From assembly GCA_937888925.1 (NCBI GenBank), contig CALARM010000246.1, positions 1-8,716 on the forward strand: a stretch of 8,716 nt of DNA, read 5' to 3'. Every line of letters begins with the position of its first letter. Position 1 is the first letter of the stretch. This stretch comes from an uncultured Synergistia bacterium. GTDB lineage: Bacteria > Eremiobacterota > SpSt-956 > JAKJGF01. A program made the position numbers and the translations under genes. This document shows, piece by piece, positions 1 to 5,697 of the stretch. A model generated the notes under the pieces. It was not told where the DNA came from. It worked only from the letters and a program-made list of their open reading frames with translations, and did no database searches.

Positions 1-7
1 TCCGGGA

Positions 8-454
8 GTGAAAAATTTGTTTCAATTATCCAAAAAAACCTGTTATGGTCTTCGTGCTTTATTTGAGCTTGCCCTTGCTCATGGTAAAGGGCCTGTAACC
101 ACGTCAACAATCGCAGAAAAACAGAATATTCCCATACCGTTTCTTGAGCAGATTTTTTATGAGCTTAACAAGGGAGGTATTATATCCAGTAAAAGAGGGC
201 CAGGCGGCGGGCACAGGCTTGCTAAAAGGCCTGAAGATATAAAATTCAGTGATATAATCCAGATACTTGAAGGGCCGGAATTCCTTTTTGATTGTCTCGG
301 TCCGGAAGTCGATCTCCATGCATGTAAGGAATACAGTCTGTGTCCTTCCCGTTTATTTGTGAATCAACTTGCAAGGAAAATAAAAGATATTTTCGATACT
401 TTTACTATGACAGATTTAATCCATATATGGGTTGAAGAAGTAAGAAAGAAGTAG
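8..454 (+). CDS. Rrf2/IscR-family transcriptional regulator
   Basis: A winged helix-turn-helix regulator of the Rrf2 family, which includes IscR, NsrR and CymR; many members sense iron-sulfur, nitric oxide or cysteine status. The N-terminus (LSKKTCYGLRAL), the FLEQIFYELNKGGII recognition region (about residues 45-59) and the wing SKRGPGGGHRLA (61-72) followed by DIIQILEGP (82-90) are classic for the family. Cysteines at 96, 106 and 112 (C-x9-C-x5-C) sit where IscR-type members bind an Fe-S cluster, with wider first spacing than IscR. The length of 148 aa is normal. The start is uncertain. GTG at 8 has no visible ribosome site. TTG at 17 lies 8 nt after GGGAG (4-8) and gives MFQLSKK, closer to the usual family start. 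The frame is also open to the window edge. The stop TAG is followed directly by an in-frame TGA. The target genes cannot be told from this window. Confidence 0.93.
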   Translation: MKNLFQLSKKTCYGLRALFELALAHGKGPVTTSTIAEKQNIPIPFLEQIFYELNKGGIISSKRGPGGGHRLAKRPEDIKFSDIIQILEGPEFLFDCLGPEVDLHACKEYSLCPSRLFVNQLARKIKDIFDTFTMTDLIHIWVEEVRKK

Positions 455-542
455 TGAAGAGTGAAAAGTAAAAAGTGAAGAGTGAAGAGTGAAGAGTGAA
501 GAGTGAAAAGTGAAAAGTGAAAAGTGAAAAGTGAAAAGTGAA
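454..542 (+). repeat. Heptamer tandem array, unit GTGAAGA/GTGAAAA
   Basis: Twelve consecutive 7-bp units run from 454 to 537: GTGAAGA or GTGAAAA, with one GTAAAAA at 468-474. A partial unit GTGAA follows at 538-542. The first G is the last base of the Rrf2 stop codon. Each unit carries TGA (TAA in one unit), and since 7 is not a multiple of 3 the stops fall in all three + frames. Confidence 0.95.
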
Positions 543-605
543 CTGGTCACTGGTCACTGGTCACTGATAACTGGTCACTGGTCACTGGTCACTGGTCACT
601 GATCA
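543..605 (-). repeat. Heptamer tandem array, unit CTGGTCA (reads TGACCAG on the - strand)
   Basis: Nine 7-bp units run from 543 to 605: CTGGTCA, with variants CTGATAA at 564-570 and CTGATCA at 599-605. On the - strand they read AGTGACC, sharing the AGTGA core with the left array, so the two arrays are diverged inverted versions of one heptamer. The stop and last two codons of the M16 gene lie inside this array. Confidence 0.93.
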
Positions 606-3142
606 CCCTTCTTTCCAGGTCTTATTATAGACAGAGAATAATTTTCCAGATCGAAATATTTTTTTGCCACATTATTTACATTTTCCAGTGTTACATTCTC
701 TATAAGAAGAGGATAGGCCTTTACCCTCTCATAACCGAGTCCCAGTATTTCATATGAGGAATACTTGGTAGCCCGGGCTATTCTTTCCTGGAGAGTAATT
801 TCATATCTTCCTTTTATCATGTTTTTAGCTTTTCTCAGCTCTTCTGCAGTTACTCCTTCATCCCGGACTTTTTCCAGTTCTCTCAATAATGCTTTTATCG
901 CTTTTTCTTCCATCTCGGGGCCTGTACCTATATAAGCTTTAAAACTCCCGTTTTCTATACCATGTTCCAGATAGCAGAAAATTACATAAGCAAGACCCTG
1001 AATATCTCTGAGTTCTATAAAGAGCCTGGAACCCATGCCATGTAATATGGAATTTAATACAATAAAATCTATGTAATCTTCCGAATTTACGGAAGGAGCG
1101 AGAAAACCTATTGCTATAGATGACTGTCTTATATCTTTTTTCTTTATCGATTGTTTCATTTTCTCCGGCTTCTCTTCTCCGGCAGGACATGGGAAATCTT
1201 TCGTATTATCTCCTTTACCTCTGATAGAATGTTCAAATTCAGAAATAATATCTTCTCTGTTAAAATTACCGACAACCGATATATACAGATTTTCTCCATG
1301 GACATAATTACCATAAAAATCGATGATATCTTTTCTCTGAATATTTTTTATAGTTTTTTCTGTTCCTGTAACAGGCATTCCGTAAGGATGATGTTTAAAA
1401 ATCAGACTGTCACATTTTTCTATGCACATTCTCATCGGGTCATCGTATTTTTCTCTAATATCAGATAAAATAAAAATCCTTTCTTTTTCTATTTCATACT
1501 CAGGGAATGAAGGGTTTGTAAGGACATCGAGAAAGATATTCAATCCTTCTTTAAAATATCTATCAATAATAGCCATTGAAAGTCCGAAAGAATCTTTTCC
1601 TGACCTGGGAGATATAAAACTCCCAAGAGACTCTATCTGTTCTGCGATTTCTCTGGCAGTTCTGTTTTTAGTACCTTTTATCAGTAATTTACTCATAAAT
1701 CTGCAGATACCGTTTGTTTCTTCAGTTTCAAACCTGACTCCTCCTTTGAGTCCTGCATAGACAGCTACTACGGGCAGAGTTTTATCCTGCTCCAGTATTA
1801 ATGTCACTCCGTTTTTGAGCATGACTTTTTCTGCATTTACGGTATGTGTTTCTTCTGCTGTTTTCTTTGAAACATATGGGGCAGATTTGCTGTTACCTCT
1901 TAACAGATTTTCCATTTCTTCCGCTGATATATTCAGATGATCTTTTGAACCCAGAGGACTGTATATGGATATACTGCAATTATCAAGTTTTAGATATTTT
2001 TCTGCCACATCTTTTATATCCTGTTCCGTAATTTTTTTGAGTATATTCAGGTATTTTTTTGCCATCGTATAATCGCCAAGACCTGCACAGTGACCGATTT
2101 TATCAGATTGACCGTCTACTGTTTCCAGATCAAATAAATAATCATTTTCTATAGATACTATGGCTTTCCGCAGTTCTTCCTCTTTTACTCCCTTTTTAAT
2201 GAGTTCTATTTCATACCATAGAGCTTTAAGCATATCCGGTGCCGTATCTTCATCAGTTACTGCAGATATTATAAAAAGACCGGGGTCACGGCCGTTTATA
2301 TCTCCAGTGCCTATAGACATAGCCAGTTGCCTTTTCTCTTTGAGTTCCTGGTATAATCTCGAACTTCGTCCCTGTCCAAGGATAAAAGACAGAATTTCCA
2401 TTGTAAATGAATGTGAATGAAGTTCGTCGGGAATATGGAATCCTATGTCTATATAGGTTCTCTCTATATCACCTTTGAAATAGTCATAACGTAATTTTTT
2501 CTGAGGTACCTCTACAGGTGAAAGATTTACGGCATCTTCTTTTCTGTCAGTTAAAGGATAAAGCGCTTCAAGCTGTTCTATAAAATCTTCTATTTTAACA
2601 TTTCCTGCAAGTATAAGGGTCATATGTTCGGGACGATAATACTGGTTGTAAAAGGACATAAGTGAATCTCTTGTAAAATTTTTTATCAGGTTTTCTTCTC
2701 CTATTATAGAACGTCTGTATCTGTGCTGTTTGAAGGCAATTTTCATCAGATTTTCCCATGAACGTACAGCCGGAGTGTCATCTCTCATTTTACATTCTTC
2801 TATAATTACGTGACCTTCTTTTTCTATTTCCTGAGGATCAAAGGAAGAATGTTTCAGTGCATCAAGAAGGATTTCAAGGCCTTTTGAGAAGTTTTCTTTC
2901 GGTATGGTAATTTGATAGGCTGTTGCTTCATAACTGGTAAACCCGTTTAAATATCCGCCAAGCTCTTCTATTTCTTTTGATATTTCACCTACTTTTCTCT
3001 TCTCTGTTCCTTTAAAAAGCATATGTTCTATGAAGTGAGCAATACCTGCCATATGATCTTCTTCGTTGTTGGAGCCTGCTCTGATCCAGAGATTAATGGA
3101 AACCATTTTTGCATGTTCCATATGCTTCAATAAAATTTCCAT
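596..3142 (-). CDS. M16 (insulinase/pitrilysin) family zinc metallopeptidase, fused two-unit form
   Basis: A zinc peptidase with two M16 units in one chain (848 aa from this ATG). The first unit has the inverted zinc motif HFIEH (residues 36-40), with E116 76 residues after H40 as third ligand and E109 seven residues before it, as in active M16 enzymes. Its C-terminal half carries GQGRSSRLYQELKEKR (256-271). The second unit (about 440-848) keeps the fold but has RFMSK (481-485) in place of HxxEH and D561 in place of the glutamate, so it is expected to be inactive and to help close the substrate chamber. GMGSRLFIELRD (702-713) matches the C-terminal signature. No signal peptide is visible, so the location is unclear. 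Coordinates use the first conventional ATG, but this omits the first beta-strand of the domain. The frame continues upstream as ITRIELENG and probably starts at ATT 3202 (see separate entry). The substrate is unknown. Confidence 0.95.
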   Translation of the reverse strand: MEILLKHMEHAKMVSINLWIRAGSNNEEDHMAGIAHFIEHMLFKGTEKRKVGEISKEIEELGGYLNGFTSYEATAYQITIPKENFSKGLEILLDALKHSSFDPQEIEKEGHVIIEECKMRDDTPAVRSWENLMKIAFKQHRYRRSIIGEENLIKNFTRDSLMSFYNQYYRPEHMTLILAGNVKIEDFIEQLEALYPLTDRKEDAVNLSPVEVPQKKLRYDYFKGDIERTYIDIGFHIPDELHSHSFTMEILSFILGQGRSSRLYQELKEKRQLAMSIGTGDINGRDPGLFIISAVTDEDTAPDMLKALWYEIELIKKGVKEEELRKAIVSIENDYLFDLETVDGQSDKIGHCAGLGDYTMAKKYLNILKKITEQDIKDVAEKYLKLDNCSISIYSPLGSKDHLNISAEEMENLLRGNSKSAPYVSKKTAEETHTVNAEKVMLKNGVTLILEQDKTLPVVAVYAGLKGGVRFETEETNGICRFMSKLLIKGTKNRTAREIAEQIESLGSFISPRSGKDSFGLSMAIIDRYFKEGLNIFLDVLTNPSFPEYEIEKERIFILSDIREKYDDPMRMCIEKCDSLIFKHHPYGMPVTGTEKTIKNIQRKDIIDFYGNYVHGENLYISVVGNFNREDIISEFEHSIRGKGDNTKDFPCPAGEEKPEKMKQSIKKKDIRQSSIAIGFLAPSVNSEDYIDFIVLNSILHGMGSRLFIELRDIQGLAYVIFCYLEHGIENGSFKAYIGTGPEMEEKAIKALLRELEKVRDEGVTAEELRKAKNMIKGRYEITLQERIARATKYSSYEILGLGYERVKAYPLLIENVTLENVNNVAKKYFDLENYSLSIIRPGKKGDQ

Positions 3143-3220
3143 ACCGTTTTCCAGTTCTATTCTCGTTATATCTACATCAGCATTGTAGTAATGTTCTTTA
3201 ATGATAATTTCCTCCCCTCG
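3143..3220 (-). promoter_or_regulatory. Strong ribosome site and probable ATT/ATC start of the M16 gene
   Basis: Reading the - strand, GAGGGGAGG (3211-3219) is a near-ideal Shine-Dalgarno. Eight nt further is an ATT codon (3200-3202) in frame with the M16 gene, preceded by ATC (3203-3205). The 20 codons from ATT to the ATG at 3142 are open and encode KEHYYNADVDITRIELENG after the first residue, which looks like the usual start of an M16 domain. No ATG, GTG or TTG occurs in this frame between the upstream stop (3272-3274) and 3142. The ATG at 3142 has only a weak GGA before it. Initiation at ATT, as known for infC, is the best reading; a sequence error is the alternative. Confidence 0.6.
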
Positions 3221-3256
3221 GGAAAATAAGATGTGAGAATGGCCACAAATTGGGCG

Positions 3257-3271
3257 AGGACAGATTGTCCT
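3257..3271. promoter_or_regulatory. 15-bp perfect inverted repeat upstream of the M16 gene
   Basis: AGGACA (3257-3262), spacer GAT, then TGTCCT (3266-3271) form a perfect 6-3-6 inverted repeat about 55 nt upstream of the probable M16 start. It lies in the leader or promoter region, so it could be an operator or a small mRNA hairpin. No convincing -35/-10 pair was found beside it. The role is inferred from position only. Confidence 0.35.
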
Positions 3272-3371
3272 TCATATCTGTAATGACTATAAAAATATTC
3301 CTTTATGTTCACTATATTTTAAGAAGTTCCTTCCTTGAAAAATAAAAAAATAGCGGAAAAATCAACAAAAC

Positions 3372-3400
3372 AAAAAGAGTTGTTTTTCACAACTCTTTTT
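3372..3400 (-). terminator. Intrinsic terminator closing the pilin/pseudokinase unit
   Basis: GAGTTGT (3377-3383) and ACAACTC (3389-3395) pair around a 5-nt loop, and the stem is extended by five A-T pairs (3372-3376 with 3396-3400). Read on the - strand the stem is followed by a T-rich tail (TTTTTGTTTTGTTG). It sits 68 nt after the stop of the 51-residue gene and before the M16 leader, so it separates the two units. Because it is flanked by A and T runs it may work in both directions. Confidence 0.85.
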
Positions 3401-3467
3401 TGTTGGCTCGATAATAAGATTTTTATATCTTTCTACATCATGCATATAATGCTTCAACTCCCGGTCA

Positions 3468-3623
3468 TCAGAATTCTTCTACAACTTCTTTCAGGCATTT
3501 CTCGCATATACCATGTGACACATCCAGAAGTTCGTCACAGTCTTCTATATATTGGCCGTCAATCATAAGACAGAGACACCAGGCACATTGATGTATCTCC
3601 GGACATGTCATTAGAGCAAGCAT
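3468..3623 (-). CDS. Small cysteine-rich zinc-ribbon-like protein (51 aa)
   Basis: A short gene on the - strand with an excellent ribosome site: AGGAGGT (3631-3637), 7 nt before ATG at 3621-3623. The 51-residue product has seven cysteines (7, 13, 16, 18, 29, 40, 43), including CAWC (13-16) and CEKC (40-43), and the segment DVSHGICEKCLKEVVEEF (34-51). The pattern C-x2-C ... SHGIC-x2-C-L resembles a cysteine module I know as a tail on bacterial PAS, GGDEF and response-regulator proteins (CxxCKKIR...SHGICPxC). Here it stands alone. The two CxxC pairs could bind one zinc ion. The gene lies 106 nt after the pseudokinase stop with no terminator between them and is followed by a strong terminator, so it is probably the last gene of the pilin unit. 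The function is unknown; a regulatory or adaptor role is inference. Confidence 0.78.
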   Translation of the reverse strand: MLALMTCPEIHQCAWCLCLMIDGQYIEDCDELLDVSHGICEKCLKEVVEEF

Positions 3624-3651
3624 TTTTACCACCTCCTCTCATGAATTTTCC

Positions 3652-3668
3652 TGATGGAAACACCATCA
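3652..3668 (-). other. Small hairpin upstream of the 51-aa gene
   Basis: TGATGG (3652-3657) and CCATCA (3663-3668) form a 6-bp stem with a 5-nt loop in the leader of the small cysteine-rich gene. No T-run follows on the - strand, so it does not look like a terminator. It may affect mRNA stability or ribosome access, or be chance. Confidence 0.35.
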
Positions 3669-3702
3669 ACATTATCCCGGTTGTAAGTGAAACCTCCTGT
3701 GA

Positions 3703-3728
3703 CGCGTAACACGTAACGCACCACGAAC
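3703..3728. repeat. Degenerate heptamer array just after the pseudokinase stop
   Basis: CGCGTAA, CACGTAA, CGCACCA and the start of a fourth unit (CGAAC...) follow each other in a 7-bp register from 3703 and end against the stop codon of the pseudokinase gene (3730-3732). The period and the position directly after a stop match the larger arrays at 454-605, although the unit sequence differs. Confidence 0.55.
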
Positions 3729-3729
3729 A

Positions 3730-5697
3730 TTAAAATCCTCCCATAGCCACATGAGACTCCCCTGTTAAAGGAGTAAATACCATTTTTATACACTGTTTTT
3801 TTAGCGTAATTTCTTTTATCCTGTTTTTACTCATCGTATCATATACTATAATTTCACTTTTCTGGTTTTCAGCTACAGCAGGGCTGCATATATAAAAATA
3901 TTTACCATCTGATGAAAAAGTTATGGAAGCTACGTTTTTCTTTACCAGCAGCTCTCCTGTAATCCTGTTCTGTACCGGATCTATAAGCAATATACTTTTT
4001 GTTTCAGGTATTACGACACAGATCAGTTTTTCATCGGGATATACTGTAATATCTCTTGCAAATCCCGGTGTAGTGATAGTGCTTATTATTTTTTTAGTTT
4101 TTATATCAATTACCGATACTGTTTCAGATGCAGAGTTTGCAACATATAATTTCTGTACCATAGAATTAAAGGCTATTGCTACAGGTCTTCTTTCTACAGG
4201 AATATTTTTTACTAATTTATTGTTGTTAATATCAATAACAGATATGTCATTTGACGAGTAATTACATACATATAACTCTTCGCCTGCCATTACTGCATCT
4301 ACCGGTTCTTTCCCGGCAGGTATGTGAGCCAGTAACATCTGGCTTTCTCTGTCTATTACAGTTACTGAATTTCCTTTTTTGTTCAGTACAAAGAGCCTGT
4401 CACCTTTCCTGGAGAGTTTTACGCTTACCGGTTCATCTTTTACTATTATATTATTTATTTCCTTTTCCTGTTTTATGTCTATGACTGAAAGTCTGTTCCC
4501 TGTTCTTGTAACATAAAGATATTTCCCGTCAGGAGATACTGCTATACCGCCTGATGTAAGGCCTGTTTCTATTTTCCCTGTTATTTCTCCGTTAACAGCA
4601 TTCATAACTGTTATATTATGGCCGTTATATTCTAAAAGATAGGCTGATTTCTGTACCGATGAGGTATTTCTGTATAAAAATGCTGTTCCCATAAGTAAAA
4701 TCAGTGCAATTACAGCCAGCGCATACCTGATACCGGTATATCTGTTTACTGTCCACATAAGATATTCTTTCCAGCTGTTAACTTCTTTCCCGACAGGTTT
4801 ATAGAGTTTTACATTTGAATGTTCTTCCTGATGTTCTTTCTTTTTTGCTATGTCCATAGTTATCTGTGTGTCCATAAGGGGAATAGTTTTAATAGTTTCT
4901 TTTAAGTCCAGAAAATTTACAAACCTCTCTTCAGGGTTCACCTGAATACATCTGGATACAAACCTTGCAAATTGTATTGAAACAGAAGAGTTGAAATTTC
5001 TTACAGGAGAGAAATTAAGGGGATGTTTTGCAGGGTCGTCACCTGTGAGCAGATAGTAAATGATTGTTCCCAGGGCAAATATGTCTGCCCTTGTGTCTAT
5101 TTCTTTTATACCATACTGTTCAGGTGCGGAATATCCTGCTATACCCATATACCTGTTGTTTTTATAAGGCCCTTTCCTGAAAGTCCTTATAAGCCCGTAG
5201 TTTATCAATTTTACATTATTTTCTTCTGTTATCATTATATGATCAGGTGAGAGGTAATAGAATAATAAAGATGGATTTATTCTGGACAAGAATATAAACA
5301 CATTGCAGATCTGTTCGAGCCACTCTGAAATTTCTTCTATGGATATATTCCTTTCCTCTTTTATCTGTCTTAAGGTTTTACCTTCTATATATTCCATTAC
5401 AATGATCTGTCTGTTTTCCGTGCATACGGCACTTGTGATGGAAAAATAATCTATGACAGAAGCCATATGTTTATGTTTTAAGTGTTTATAAATTTCTACT
5501 TCTTCAGTCAATTTTTTTACAGCTTCTTCTCTGTCATTACTATCTATAGCTCTGTTCTGTAATTCTTTTATCATTACTTCTTTTTTGTTAATAAGATCAT
5601 AGCCTTTATATATATTACAGAATTCTCTTGATGATATACAGTTGTATATTTCATATCTTTCCTGTAATACAATTCCTTTCGGTAAGCTATTATTCAT
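3730..5697 (-). CDS. Transmembrane pseudokinase fused to a seven-blade YVTN beta-propeller
   Basis: A 655-aa protein with a Ser/Thr-kinase-like domain (about 14-272), a linker, one membrane helix (about 324-342) and an extracytoplasmic YVTN propeller (about 351-655). The kinase fold keeps the VAIK-type lysine (VMIK, K44), an alpha-C glutamate region (64-68), APE (191-193) and DIFALG (205-210). The glycine loop reads ISSREFC (21-27). The HRD segment reads FYYLSPDH (146-153), losing the Asp, Lys and Asn of HRDLKPxN. DFG reads NYG (166-168). It is therefore predicted to lack normal phosphotransfer. Seven repeats such as LYVTRTGNRLSVIDI (394-408), LYVCNYSSNDISVIDI and LYVANSASETVSVIDI make the propeller. 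Start chosen at 5697 because GGAGGT (5705-5710) lies 7 nt upstream; the frame is open to an ATG at 5769 deep inside pilX. It overlaps the pilX-like stop by 8 bp. A pilus-linked sensor or scaffold role is inferred. Confidence 0.9.
   Translation of the reverse strand: MNNSLPKGIVLQERYEIYNCISSREFCNIYKGYDLINKKEVMIKELQNRAIDSNDREEAVKKLTEEVEIYKHLKHKHMASVIDYFSITSAVCTENRQIIVMEYIEGKTLRQIKEERNISIEEISEWLEQICNVFIFLSRINPSLLFYYLSPDHIMITEENNVKLINYGLIRTFRKGPYKNNRYMGIAGYSAPEQYGIKEIDTRADIFALGTIIYYLLTGDDPAKHPLNFSPVRNFNSSVSIQFARFVSRCIQVNPEERFVNFLDLKETIKTIPLMDTQITMDIAKKKEHQEEHSNVKLYKPVGKEVNSWKEYLMWTVNRYTGIRYALAVIALILLMGTAFLYRNTSSVQKSAYLLEYNGHNITVMNAVNGEITGKIETGLTSGGIAVSPDGKYLYVTRTGNRLSVIDIKQEKEINNIIVKDEPVSVKLSRKGDRLFVLNKKGNSVTVIDRESQMLLAHIPAGKEPVDAVMAGEELYVCNYSSNDISVIDINNNKLVKNIPVERRPVAIAFNSMVQKLYVANSASETVSVIDIKTKKIISTITTPGFARDITVYPDEKLICVVIPETKSILLIDPVQNRITGELLVKKNVASITFSSDGKYFYICSPAVAENQKSEIIVYDTMSKNRIKEITLKKQCIKMVFTPLTGESHVAMGGF

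Noticed and set aside
454..605. Repeat cluster as a CRISPR array
   Set aside because: The units are contiguous 7-mers with no spacers and no cas genes nearby.
1151..1760. Overlapping + strand frames of about 105-112 codons
   Set aside because: They are antisense shadows inside the M16 gene, with products rich in Phe, Ser and Ile as expected from complement reading, and no ribosome sites or motifs.
3422..3450. TATAAT (3445-3450) with TTTATA 17 bp upstream on the + strand
   Set aside because: A reasonable promoter match by eye, but it would fire antisense into the small cysteine-rich gene with no + strand gene downstream; likely chance in AT-rich DNA.
3335..3568. 77-codon + strand frame with a hydrophobic product
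   Set aside because: It runs through the terminator hairpin and antisense to the well-supported 51-aa gene, has no good ribosome site and has no recognisable family pattern.
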